Positions 53,848 through 63,072 of a stretch of DNA of 64,000 nt are shown piece after piece (the stretch's first letter is position 1; every line of letters begins with the position of its first letter). The translations under genes were made by a program, and so were the position numbers. This stretch comes from Aphanocapsa sp. GSE-SYN-MK-11-07L (GTDB taxonomy: Bacteria > Cyanobacteriota > Cyanobacteriia > Thermosynechococcales > Thermosynechococcaceae): NCBI GenBank assembly GCA_019359715.1, contig JAHHGS010000011.1:62001-126000 (forward strand). The letters are read 5' to 3'. The notes under the pieces are model-generated. The model was not told where the DNA came from and made no database searches. It saw nothing but the letters and a program-made list of their open reading frames with translations.

Positions 53848-55776
53848 TCATCCATTCTGCTCGTGTTCGCCAGAAAAGCCTGATAAAACTGGTTTGGCAG
53901 CAATAATTGCTGCTGACGGGCGTTGAGAAGGCTGATAGTTAGTAACAATCTGCTTCAGCAATTGGTGAACTTGAACCCGATCGCGACCGTAACAGGCATT
54001 CAACAGTTGATCAATTTGAGGAAGTAGCTTCGGCCAGGGAATCCTATCTTCATAGGAGCCGTAGATTTTAGGATGGGCAGTCACCCAGGTATTGCTGGCA
54101 TCAATCAGCAGTTCTTCGTAAAGTTTTTCACCAGGGCGCAGACCTGTAAAACAAATTTCAATATCCTTGCCCGGTACCATCCCGCTCAGCTCAATCATTT
54201 GGATGGCCAAGTCGTAAATTTTGATTGGCTCTCCCATATCCAGCAAGAAAACTTCCCCGCCTTGGCCAAGACTGCCAGCTTGAATCACTAATCTGGCGGC
54301 TTCAGGAATCGACATAAAGTAGCGAGTAATGTCAGGGTGCGTGACGGTTAAAGCCTTGCCGTGAGCAATTTGCTGCCGAAAGCGAGGAATCACTGAACCC
54401 GTACTATCAAGCACGTTGCCAAAGCGCACCATAATTAGGCGAGTTTTAGTGGCTGGCTCGTTGGCCAGAGCTTGTAAAACTAGCTCTGCAATCCGCTTGC
54501 TGGCACCCATGACATTGGTGGGGCGGACGGCTTTGTCTGTGGAAATTAGCACAAAGGTTTCAACATCAGCCGCGATCGCAGTTTGGGCTGCCACCAGGGT
54601 TCCCAAAACATTGTTCATAATTCCCATTTCTGGGTTGATCTCGACCAAGGGAACATGCTTGTAGGCAGCAGCGTGATAGATGGTTTCTACCTGATAGCGA
54701 TCGATAATTTCATGGAAGCGATTTTGGTCTGTGACTGAGCCTAAGCAGGCCGCCAAATCAACTTCACGATTTGCTTCAGAAAGCTCGATTTGAATCTTGT
54801 AAAGCGCAAACTCATTTAATTCGTAGAGAATTAAACATTTTGGCTGATGTCTAATAATTTGACGGCAAAGCTCAGACCCGATCGATCCGCCAGCTCCAGT
54901 CACTAATACAGACTTGCCTTTGATGTTGATTTCTAGCAGTCGAGGATCAGGCGAAATTTCTTCTCGCCCCAACAAATCTGTGATGTCAACATCGCGAATT
55001 TCACTAATTGAAACCTTGCCTGAAACAACATCATCTAAATTAGGTAAGGTCTTGATATTGATCGGCAAATGTTTTAATCCAGCGATCACGTCTCTGCGAA
55101 TCTGGCGACTAACTGAGGGCATCGCCAATAAAACAGTTCTGACTTGATAACGATCGATTAAACTCTGAAAATGTTTAGGATTATAAATTTTAATCCCATT
55201 AATCATATGTCTTTGCAGTTCTGAATCATCATCTACAAAGGCCACAACTCGATACTGTCGGTTGTACTCTAAAGCATTGGCAAAACTAGATCCACCTGCG
55301 CCTGCGCCATAGATAATAATCCTTTCCGGTACATTTTTAAAATTGAGTGAATTAAGTCGAAAAATTAACCTGCCAGCAGCAAGCCGACTGCCAACAACCA
55401 GCAAAAAGGTTAAGCTGCCATCAGTAATAATGACCGCGTGAGTTAATTGCTTGAACCCAAACAAAAAATCAACAACTAAAGCAGCGGCGGTGCTAAATAT
55501 AGTTGCCTTCACCGCCAAAGAAAAAGACTTTAAGCCCGTATAGCGAGAAATGTTATGATACATTCCTATGGCATAAAAAATAATCAGTTTGACGCAAATA
55601 ATTAGAGCTACTTCTAGATAAGTATAAGGATCGAAAAGATAAGTAAAACTTTCAAAGTGCAACAGTAGTGAGATGTTAATGCTGAGACAAAACAGAAGCG
55701 CATCAAGCGTGCCAAGAATTGCTTTCTTGGCATTTCTGGAAATTTTTTCTAGAGCAAAAGAATCTAGATTTTTCAT
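53848..55776 (-). CDS. Nucleotide-sugar 4,6-dehydratase/epimerase (WbpM/CapD/PglF type)
   Basis: A 642-residue membrane-anchored SDR. Four N-terminal hydrophobic helices (about residues 15-125) are followed by a CoA-binding-like Rossmann fold ('IIYGAGAGGSSFANAL') and the SDR domain ('VLVTGAGGSIGSELCRQI', 'YHAAAYKHVPLVE'). The family converts UDP-GlcNAc to its 4-keto-6-deoxy derivative. As last gene of the WbpV-L-M-like set it supplies the precursor for a 6-deoxy-HexNAc (QuiNAc or FucNAc) sugar. Confidence 0.93.
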   Translation of the reverse strand: MKNLDSFALEKISRNAKKAILGTLDALLFCLSINISLLLHFESFTYLFDPYTYLEVALIICVKLIIFYAIGMYHNISRYTGLKSFSLAVKATIFSTAAALVVDFLFGFKQLTHAVIITDGSLTFLLVVGSRLAAGRLIFRLNSLNFKNVPERIIIYGAGAGGSSFANALEYNRQYRVVAFVDDDSELQRHMINGIKIYNPKHFQSLIDRYQVRTVLLAMPSVSRQIRRDVIAGLKHLPINIKTLPNLDDVVSGKVSISEIRDVDITDLLGREEISPDPRLLEINIKGKSVLVTGAGGSIGSELCRQIIRHQPKCLILYELNEFALYKIQIELSEANREVDLAACLGSVTDQNRFHEIIDRYQVETIYHAAAYKHVPLVEINPEMGIMNNVLGTLVAAQTAIAADVETFVLISTDKAVRPTNVMGASKRIAELVLQALANEPATKTRLIMVRFGNVLDSTGSVIPRFRQQIAHGKALTVTHPDITRYFMSIPEAARLVIQAGSLGQGGEVFLLDMGEPIKIYDLAIQMIELSGMVPGKDIEICFTGLRPGEKLYEELLIDASNTWVTAHPKIYGSYEDRIPWPKLLPQIDQLLNACYGRDRVQVHQLLKQIVTNYQPSQRPSAAIIAAKPVLSGFSGEHEQNG

Positions 55777-56119
55777 GTATTCAATTCAGGAACGATTTTA
55801 GCGATCTTGGACACCCTAAATTCGGAGCAATCTTAGGTCAGGCTAACCCCTCTTCCTCCTAATTCGGAGTAAGCTGCAAATTTAATCAGCTCAGAGATAT
55901 ATCAGGATACAACCCTGTATTTTTATCGGTAAGTCTTGCCGGCTAGACCTAATGCTCAACGACGCACTTTCACTGCCATGAAATCCCCCATAGTTTTACA
56001 GATTCAAATCTAAACCCTAAATCGTTAATGCCCAATGTACAATATTACTCTTGGCTAGTACTGGTGATCGATTGTACGATCACAATAAAAGCAGATATTT
56101 TGCCATTGCTGGCCTAGGG
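55777..56119. other. 343-bp spacer before the WbpM-like gene
   Basis: No gene. It holds a perfect 7-base inverted repeat GTGATCG-N6-CGATCAC (56064-56083), placed near the end of the WbpL-like gene and upstream of the WbpM-like gene: an operator or processing hairpin is possible. Two short copies of AATTCGGAG occur near 55820 and 55861. Confidence 0.5.
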
Positions 56120-57121
56120 CTAAGAGTGAACCCCGTAGGGGTTAAGCATCGCCCTAACATAGATTTCTCCCAGCCCTAAAAAAATAGGTAAGCTGGCTAG
56201 ACTCAACCATGCTCCTAGCTGTCCAAAGCTAATGATCAAGATCGCAATCAACAGAGTATAGATGATATAGAGGCTGGAAACTTGGGCATGGGTGCGTCCA
56301 GCTTGCTGTAGACGCTGGTAGAGATGCGTCCGATGGGCCTGAAAAATATTTTCGCGGCGAATTAATCGACAAACTAGGGTATAAATTGTGTCTCCGATCA
56401 GAGGTAGTGTAAGGGCTAACCCTACCCAAGTTTGACTGGCAGAATTGGCTTGCAGCAGAGCGATCGCAACGATTGCTCCCAGCACTGTACTACCGACATC
56501 GCCCATAAAGATCTTGGCAGGAGACCAATTCCAGCCTAAAAATCCAATCAGGGCTGCCACCAGTAGCCATAGCCAAGGCAAGTTGAGGTAAATTGCCAAA
56601 AATGCTAACTGGACTGCACTCACCCCTGCAAGCAGCCCATCCAGACCATCCATGAAGTTGTAAAAGTTAATCATGGCAGTCATCCCGATCGCGATTGCGA
56701 TCAAGCTAAACCAAGCTTTAGGATCTCCTAATTCCACCGGATGAGTTACAAACCAGAAAACGGAAACTACGGCTACACTGAGCTGCACCAGATAGCGCCA
56801 AATCGCCGGTAGGCTATAGAAATCATCTAAGAAACCAACGATGGCTAAGGGCATGAGTGCGACCCAGAATTTCACTGGATCAGGCAGGAGGATGTCTGCT
56901 GCCCCTAAACTTGGGATCCAGAAAGGGATTAAGTAAAGCAAGCCGTAAGCAAGCGCAAAACCGACAATGAAACCAATTCCACCGCCTCTGGGAGTGGGCT
57001 GGTGATGTGAACTGCGATCGTTGGGGATGTCGAGGAGTTGCTTACTAAACCTTTGCTGCACTAGGGCAGTGACGCTGATGCTGGTCAATAAACTGAAGCT
57101 AGACAGAAGCAGCAGCACCAT
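56120..57121 (-). CDS. Undecaprenyl-phosphate HexNAc-1-phosphate transferase (WecA/WbpL type)
   Basis: A 333-residue polytopic membrane enzyme of the MraY/WecA family. Conserved pieces: 'DIPNDRSSHHQPTPRGGGIGF', 'GFLDDFYSLPAIWRYLVQL' (metal Asp pair), 'INFYNFMDGLDGLLAG' and 'FMGDVGSTVLG'. It attaches the first sugar phosphate to the undecaprenyl carrier. Start at ATG 57121 (AAGGGG ribosome site); a longer frame from 57277 overlaps the epimerase gene. Confidence 0.94.
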   Translation of the reverse strand: MVLLLLSSFSLLTSISVTALVQQRFSKQLLDIPNDRSSHHQPTPRGGGIGFIVGFALAYGLLYLIPFWIPSLGAADILLPDPVKFWVALMPLAIVGFLDDFYSLPAIWRYLVQLSVAVVSVFWFVTHPVELGDPKAWFSLIAIAIGMTAMINFYNFMDGLDGLLAGVSAVQLAFLAIYLNLPWLWLLVAALIGFLGWNWSPAKIFMGDVGSTVLGAIVAIALLQANSASQTWVGLALTLPLIGDTIYTLVCRLIRRENIFQAHRTHLYQRLQQAGRTHAQVSSLYIIYTLLIAILIISFGQLGAWLSLASLPIFLGLGEIYVRAMLNPYGVHS

Positions 57122-57195
57122 AAATCTTACCCCTTGTAAACACCTGCAACCATTATGGTAGTGGGATGTGCAAGAAATAGTATTTTTAGACGAGC

Positions 57196-58167
57196 TCAGC
57201 TCAGGGTTTGCTGAGTTTGGCGGTACCAGTCTGCGGTTGCTTGTAAGCCTTGAGTGACCGGATAAGGAGGTTGCCAACCCAGCAAATTTCTAAATTTCTG
57301 GTCATTGATGGCCAGTGAACCGAGCAGCCGATCGATCATGCCTGACCGCCCGGTCAATTGACCCAACAAGCGCAAAAAGGAGGGGGGGCACGGAAAGAGA
57401 ACTGGACTCTTACCCAATCCAGTCGCCAAAATACGAATCAACTCTGGAGTAGACAACGCACTACTATCACTGACTAAAAAAGTTTGCCCTAGGGCATTAG
57501 GATGATCAAGACAAGCGATAATTGCATCTACTAAATTTTCAACGTAAATAAAACTCCGTTGATTGCGAACTGAACCGAATGGCAGCGGTAAACCCCGATC
57601 AATTAGCTTGAGTAGACGTTCCATATTACCTGGATTTTTAGGTCCATAAACCAGGGGAGGCCGGATGATCGTGTGCTGCATCTGGCTGGGCTGAGTCAAC
57701 TCAGCGATCGCCCTTTCGGCTTGCAGCTTACTCCACCCATAGCGAGTGTCCGGTTGACAGACAGATAGCTCAGTTAACCGCTGTTTACAAGTCGTGCCCA
57801 TCGCCCCAATCGAACTCAGAAAAATAAAGCGTTGAACTTCAGATTCAAGACACTGTCGAACTAAATTAGCCGTACCCTCAACATTCGTCTGCGTAAATTT
57901 AGCAGCGGCAGTTTTTGGATCATCGTTTAGCACGTGAGCCCGCCCAGCCAGATGAACAACAGATTGAATCCCACTTAAGGCAGATTGCCAATTCGTCAAG
58001 CCGTTAATTTCGCCCACAATAGCAGTCTCCACGCCCAGAGGCAGGTGATCAGCAACGGTTTGGCGCAGAGCAATCCGCAGCGGCAATCCTCGCACGACCA
58101 GCCCTTTGAGCAGATAACGACCAATGAAACCCGTCGCACCAGTGACCAATATCTGAGCAGATGACAT
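57196..58167 (-). CDS. NAD-dependent SDR epimerase/reductase (WbpV-like)
   Basis: A 323-residue extended SDR: 'ILVTGATGFIGRYLLKGL' binds NAD(P), with Ser in 'FLSSIGAMG' and Tyr-x3-Lys as YGWSK. The gene order before a WbpL-like transferase and a WbpM-like dehydratase is that of wbpV-wbpL-wbpM in Pseudomonas O-antigen loci, where WbpV reduces the 4-keto sugar to UDP-QuiNAc (or FucNAc). Assignment of the exact product is inference. Confidence 0.88.
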   Translation of the reverse strand: MSSAQILVTGATGFIGRYLLKGLVVRGLPLRIALRQTVADHLPLGVETAIVGEINGLTNWQSALSGIQSVVHLAGRAHVLNDDPKTAAAKFTQTNVEGTANLVRQCLESEVQRFIFLSSIGAMGTTCKQRLTELSVCQPDTRYGWSKLQAERAIAELTQPSQMQHTIIRPPLVYGPKNPGNMERLLKLIDRGLPLPFGSVRNQRSFIYVENLVDAIIACLDHPNALGQTFLVSDSSALSTPELIRILATGLGKSPVLFPCPPSFLRLLGQLTGRSGMIDRLLGSLAINDQKFRNLLGWQPPYPVTQGLQATADWYRQTQQTLS

Positions 58168-58252
58168 GCGGCTAAGTTCACTCTGGAGCGATCGTCAATA
58201 TATCGCAATTTTCAATCACCGACAGCAAGTTTTCTGATCCATCCTCAGTTTG

Positions 58253-59446
58253 TTAAGGAGGTTGAGAATCGAACAGCAAGGATTGATACTCTGCAAAGGC
58301 CCGCGAAAAACGATAGCAACTTTCATACAATGCCCGCGAGTGAGCACCCATTTCAGAAACCAGCAATGGTTGCTGGGCTAGGTTAGAAAAAATCTCAGCC
58401 AAAGCGACGGGTTGTCCAGGTGGGCAGTTGACTCCACAGTGATGGCTCAACAATAGCTGATCAAGATACGAACCAGGCACTGAAACTGAAACGATCGCTC
58501 GACCGGCTGCCAACATGCCATAGAGCTTACATGGAGCGATCGCGTATTCTGCACCTGCAACCAAACTCACTAACGAGACATCGCAAGCAGTCAAGGAAAG
58601 TTTAAGCTGCTCTCTAGGCTGAAAAGGAAGCAGCAAAAGGTTATCAAGCTGATGGGATGCTTTGGCATCTACTAATAGCTGCTTTTTGGCTCCATCACCC
58701 ACAAAAACAAACTGAATATGTTCCTGCTTGAGCAGTTGAGCAGCTTCAGCAAAAATTTCAATATCATGCAATCTGCCAATATTGCCAGAGTACAAAATTG
58801 TGAATTTGTCAGTTAAACCATGCTCCAAAGCAAAAGCATTCTCCTGTTTTGGGCAAGGCTTAATATCTTCGATCGCCCAATTCTCAATCACACAAAATTG
58901 CTCAGCCAAGCCAGTTTTGGTCGCTAAATAATCTCGCATGGCTTGGCTGAGCACAATCGTCTTAACTGAAAAGCGATAGGTGAGTTTAGAAATAAAATTA
59001 AATAGAGCAATCGGCAAACCCTCAGGAGCAATGATCTTTGCCAACACAGCCGATTCAGGGAAAATATCTTGAAGCAAAAAATAGTATTTTCCGCCTTTCA
59101 AAAGCCTAAACAAAATACCAATGATGCCTGCATAGGGCGGATTGGATGCAATCAAAACAGGCGTATCGCGATCAACACGGAACAAAACATGCAATATTCC
59201 GCCGATCAGGAACAAAATTGAGTCAATAATTTTAGAGATAACGCGATGACGATCAGCAGAAAAAGTAGCAGATCTGTGAATGGCAACCCCTTCTAAACCA
59301 GACTCAGCCTTAAAAGCTGGGCTAGATGTATAAACAGAGACACTGAAACCATTATGAGTAAAACCTTTCGCCAGGTCGGTCATTAGTTGAGCTGTGGAAG
59401 CTGAATTTGGATAAAAATACTGAGACAAAATACAGAGAGACTTCAT
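58253..59446 (-). CDS. Glycosyltransferase family 4 (WbuB-like)
   Basis: A 397-residue GT4 protein: N-terminal 'CILSQYFYPNSASTAQLMTDL', 'SNPPYAGIIGILFRL', and C-terminal 'ILYSGNIGRLHDIEIF', 'APCKLYGMLAAGRAIVS'. Similar proteins add deoxy-HexNAc residues in O-antigen loci and act at the membrane. It lies immediately upstream of the WbpV-like gene. Confidence 0.9.
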   Translation of the reverse strand: MKSLCILSQYFYPNSASTAQLMTDLAKGFTHNGFSVSVYTSSPAFKAESGLEGVAIHRSATFSADRHRVISKIIDSILFLIGGILHVLFRVDRDTPVLIASNPPYAGIIGILFRLLKGGKYYFLLQDIFPESAVLAKIIAPEGLPIALFNFISKLTYRFSVKTIVLSQAMRDYLATKTGLAEQFCVIENWAIEDIKPCPKQENAFALEHGLTDKFTILYSGNIGRLHDIEIFAEAAQLLKQEHIQFVFVGDGAKKQLLVDAKASHQLDNLLLLPFQPREQLKLSLTACDVSLVSLVAGAEYAIAPCKLYGMLAAGRAIVSVSVPGSYLDQLLLSHHCGVNCPPGQPVALAEIFSNLAQQPLLVSEMGAHSRALYESCYRFSRAFAEYQSLLFDSQPP

Positions 59447-59573
59447 ACAAAAGCTGACTGAGAACAGAGAAATAGGGCACGGAGAACAGGCGCAAGCGAG
59501 CCTTCTTGCTGGAATGAATTAACTTCGGCTTTCAGCCCTACGAAGAACTTGTTTACATTCAGTGCAAAGTGGT

Positions 59574-60374
59574 TTAGTCGTCTCTCAAAAATGACTCTAG
59601 ATCCATTCTTTGAAAAATTTCTAAGCAGCCACCAAAGGTAGAATTGACTATTAACCGATCATGGCTTTTATACACCTCTCTTGCCAATATATATGACATT
59701 TCACTTGCAGGTAGATCAGGCAATTGCCATTTGTCACCTCCTGCAAAGTAGTTTTTATCAAAATGATCTAAATCTTGATCTGAAGATTGAACAACTTTAT
59801 TTGCTGAACCTTTGCTGGTAAAGCTATGGTCACACCCAATTAAAGCTACTTTACTAAAACCCATATGAAAGGCAAGCTGGAGTGCAACATATGTTACTGT
59901 CCCTCCCTGATGGATGCTGACGGAACAGTTTTTAGCAAACGCTGGCTGATGAACAGAATGCAGGAAGGAAACGTTGTTTCTGCTTTCAATGAATTTAGTT
60001 CCATATTGGTCAATAAAAAGTGGAATTTGAGTTTGATTATAAAATTCAGAATTCTGCTCTATGACATATGAGTTAACAGCTACTATGCATGAAGGACGAA
60101 AATCTGACTCACTAAAAAGTAAATTGATTTTATTTAATCCGAAAGTAAATACTTTGTTGAGTAAAGAAAAATCGCTCTTTAATAAACTAGGCCCATTACA
60201 AAGAATAACGGCTTTTTCACCCTTGTGCTTATTTCTATAGGCATTTAGCCTTCTACGTGAACGCCAAGATTCTAGTCTTAAATCCCATTTTAATCTATTC
60301 AAAACAATGAAAGACGCATATCTGTAGGGATTGATAGTTGGATTAGTTCTTAGGTAAATATTATCGCTATCCAT
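59574..60374 (-). CDS. MptE-like / DUF115 protein in polysaccharide locus
   Basis: A 266-residue soluble protein with the MptE-like (DUF115) fold: 'KAVILCNGPSLLKSDFSLL' (phosphate loop), 'GGTVTYVALQLAFHMGFSKVALIGCDHSF' and 'NSTFGGCLEIFQR'. In archaea MptE is a pterin pyrophosphokinase, but bacterial relatives in flagellin and capsule loci transfer nonulosonic acids or glycerol phosphates; here a surface-polysaccharide transferase is most likely. A clearly more AT-rich base composition starts at this gene. Confidence 0.8.
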   Translation of the reverse strand: MDSDNIYLRTNPTINPYRYASFIVLNRLKWDLRLESWRSRRRLNAYRNKHKGEKAVILCNGPSLLKSDFSLLNKVFTFGLNKINLLFSESDFRPSCIVAVNSYVIEQNSEFYNQTQIPLFIDQYGTKFIESRNNVSFLHSVHQPAFAKNCSVSIHQGGTVTYVALQLAFHMGFSKVALIGCDHSFTSKGSANKVVQSSDQDLDHFDKNYFAGGDKWQLPDLPASEMSYILAREVYKSHDRLIVNSTFGGCLEIFQRMDLESFLRDD

Positions 60375-60402
60375 AGTTATTACATTAATCTTTTATTCTC
60401 AC

Positions 60403-61836
60403 TTAAAACTTTATGCTTAGTATAATATAGCCAACTAACGCTATGAAAGGAAACAAAGACGTGCTTTTTTCAAATTTCAAAATCTGTAAATTAAATGCCT
60501 TGTATGAATGTGTCGCTGAATACCAACAATAAAACCCTAAATAGCCACTTAGTGTTCCTATAGGAAAGGCAAAGATTCCAATCTGTCGAAATAACAGACT
60601 TGCAACCACAAGATAGATAACTCCTGAAACCCCGTTTGCAATATGCCATACTATATGATTGGTTGTGCTGTACAACTGAATATGCATACCTCCATAGCGT
60701 TCAGCAAACATACTCAAACCCATCAATCCCCATAGCAAGCTGTTAACGAACTCCGCCTTACTACCAATTAATTGTAGCAAAGGGCTAGCTACTACTCCAA
60801 TTCCAATAAATCCCACCACGTAACTCCAGTAGGCAAATCTCATTCCTCGCTTTGCAATGTTCACTTGCTCTGCTAGATTTCCATCTGAACGTAGCTTCGC
60901 CAACAAAGGGAGTTTACTATAAAATGGTGCCTGTGACATTAAACCAACTATTTGGATTAATCTTAAACTTAACAAATACGATGCAACCTCTAATGGTGTT
61001 CCTACCTGTGCATAAAAAACCCCACTAAGTTGAATTAACCCGTAGCTCATTAAAGCCCCCAAACCACTACGCCAAGCACTTGCCCATACTGCTTCAAAAA
61101 CGTCTGAATCAATTTTTTTGTGCTTGAAAATTTTGGATTCATTTTTTCTTATTGTTTTGCATAACCATCTATCTCTTAGTACATTCAGCACTAACCAACT
61201 CTGATTCGCAACTACTAGACCTAATAAACCACCGCCCAAAATCAAAACGAAGATGCTAGTCAATATTCCCGCAGTTGTGGTTAAAATCTCCCAACGACGT
61301 TGTAAGGCAATTTTATTTGCTCCCTGAAGATAGCTGCTATAACTGTTTCCTATAAGAGAAAAGGACGAAGCCATTAAAATTATCCCCCAAGCAATCCAAG
61401 CAGATTTTGAGTCTGGAACAATGGAGATAGGTTTTACTAATGCCCATGTACCAAAAATTGTGAGTAGAGAAATTGATACAGCTGTCAAACGCAAATATAC
61501 TATTTGCATGGTGGCGCATATTTTATCTATGGTTTCCCAATTTGGTGCTTTTGAACTATTAGACTTTTCGACATAACGCAAATCTTTTAGCTCCGATGTG
61601 CAACGACCACCCATGCCGTACGCAATTATTCTTGAAAAGGTAGGGCTAAAACCTACATCAGCCAATATTTGCAGCCCAATAATTGTGCCAAATAAATACC
61701 ACAAGGCAATTTCTTCTGTACTAAGACGAGTAAGAATTAATGGCAAAACTATTAATAGACTCGACGAGCGTGTCAAAAAACTACCCCAGGTCATTAAGGT
61801 AGGGGAGTCAATAATTCTAGAGAAAAATCTTTTCAA
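60403..61836 (-). CDS. Polysaccharide flippase (Wzx/RfbX type)
   Basis: A 477-residue membrane protein with about 12 hydrophobic helices, of the MATE-like O-antigen/exopolysaccharide flippase family ('WGSFLTRSSSLLIVLPLILTRLS' at the N terminus). It should carry undecaprenyl-linked repeat units across the inner membrane. The first residues may be misplaced: the frame opens with TTG at 61836 without a clear ribosome site. AT-rich, no HIP1 site. Confidence 0.88.
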   Translation of the reverse strand: MKRFFSRIIDSPTLMTWGSFLTRSSSLLIVLPLILTRLSTEEIALWYLFGTIIGLQILADVGFSPTFSRIIAYGMGGRCTSELKDLRYVEKSNSSKAPNWETIDKICATMQIVYLRLTAVSISLLTIFGTWALVKPISIVPDSKSAWIAWGIILMASSFSLIGNSYSSYLQGANKIALQRRWEILTTTAGILTSIFVLILGGGLLGLVVANQSWLVLNVLRDRWLCKTIRKNESKIFKHKKIDSDVFEAVWASAWRSGLGALMSYGLIQLSGVFYAQVGTPLEVASYLLSLRLIQIVGLMSQAPFYSKLPLLAKLRSDGNLAEQVNIAKRGMRFAYWSYVVGFIGIGVVASPLLQLIGSKAEFVNSLLWGLMGLSMFAERYGGMHIQLYSTTNHIVWHIANGVSGVIYLVVASLLFRQIGIFAFPIGTLSGYLGFYCWYSATHSYKAFNLQILKFEKSTSLFPFIALVGYIILSIKF

Positions 61837-61856
61837 GGAATGTAACTGTTGCTCAT

Positions 61857-62075
61857 TTACTGATTTTCGCTAAAGGGTAGTCTCCAAAGCGAAGTCGATC
61901 TATCGTGTACGACACTTTTACTCTTGAATTTTGAGTAAAGGCGTGGAAATGGCACTGTATCATATCTTGCTGAGCTTCTCTTATTTGCCCACACAATAAC
62001 TGTTGCAACTTCAGGAAAGCTTGCGTCTATCTTGATGTCAGAAATTTGCTTAGCAGCCAGAGGTAAACCTACTTT
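61857..62075 (-). pseudogene. Possible gene remnant (73 open codons without a start)
   Basis: In the 248-base spacer upstream of the flippase gene, one minus-strand frame stays open for 73 codons, from after a TAG at 62076-62078 to a TAA at 61857-61859, although the DNA is AT-rich. The product would include SFPEVATVIVWANKRSS and FKSKSVVHDRSTSLWRLPF. There is no ATG; one GTG would give about 48 residues. It may be the 3' part of a lost surface-sugar gene. Confidence 0.35.
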
Positions 62076-62084
62076 CTAGACCTT

Positions 62085-63008
62085 TTACAAACTACTTAAA
62101 CCAACAGGAATATATCTTGGCTCCCAAATACCTAACGGCATTCCAAATTTGTCTGACTTCTTATAAAATTCAGCCAAGTTTTGCTTTAGATAACTACAAC
62201 GGCGATATTTATCTAGAATTTCTGCTGGATTTTGAACCCTCTGCTTTTTAGCACCAAAATGCTTTTCCAAATCTGAAATTGAGAAACAATTACTCTGTGA
62301 CTGATCATGCCACCATGTCCCAGGCTGTTCTGTACCAGATGTTGTTACTGCCCATAGAGAATCTGGTTTCAATACTCTGCTGATTTCAGCTAAAGCAACA
62401 TCTAAATCTTGATAAGGTATATGTTCCCACGCTGATAGTGACACAACAGCATCAAATTGACCTGATGGTATTTCAGGCATCTTACATAAATTTCCAATAG
62501 TCCACTGGATAGAACCCAATGAAACATCTGATAAATGGGTTGATGAACGCCACTTGCTGTGAGATGCAGTGTAGTAACGAGAATTACAGAACTTGTAAAG
62601 TGACGTCTGTTTGACAAGATTTTTTAGAACTCTGCCAAAAGAAATATTACCCTTTTCTGTGGATATAAATTCTTTATAAGAAGTTGGTTTGAAACTTGGT
62701 AAAGTTTTAAGGTTGATTTGGTATCGATCGCAATAAGCAGTTGGAGGTTCAAAGAGAGCCATGTCTATATTAGTGACATGAAAGCCCATTTCCGCCAAAA
62801 GAAACTGCACAGGACCATGGCCACCACCAGCATCTAATATTTTCAGATTTCGAGACCAATTGTTAACTCTAGAATAAATCCAAGTTAAATCGGTAATATA
62901 GTGCCAACCTAATTGTGTCCGTCCAGTTTCTTTCAGAAAAGATTCAACGAAGCAGAAATCATTAGAAGTTAATTGCTCTTCGGGATCTATAAACTCATAA
63001 CCGATCAT
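62085..63008 (-). CDS. SAM-dependent methyltransferase, class I
   Basis: A 307-residue protein with the Rossmann methyltransferase motif I 'LKILDAGGGHGPVQFLLAEMG', motif II 'VTNIDMA' and 'FDAVVSLSAWEHIPYQDLDVALAEISRVLKP'. In a polysaccharide locus it probably methylates a sugar hydroxyl of the repeat unit, but the target is unknown. The ATG at 63008 (AAGGA upstream) is chosen over a TTG at 63041. Confidence 0.88.
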   Translation of the reverse strand: MIGYEFIDPEEQLTSNDFCFVESFLKETGRTQLGWHYITDLTWIYSRVNNWSRNLKILDAGGGHGPVQFLLAEMGFHVTNIDMALFEPPTAYCDRYQINLKTLPSFKPTSYKEFISTEKGNISFGRVLKNLVKQTSLYKFCNSRYYTASHSKWRSSTHLSDVSLGSIQWTIGNLCKMPEIPSGQFDAVVSLSAWEHIPYQDLDVALAEISRVLKPDSLWAVTTSGTEQPGTWWHDQSQSNCFSISDLEKHFGAKKQRVQNPAEILDKYRRCSYLKQNLAEFYKKSDKFGMPLGIWEPRYIPVGLSSL

Positions 63009-63072
63009 TTTGATTTCAGTTCCTTGAATTAAATAAAACAAATAAAAGATAATTGTTTGCTTTAATGTCAGA

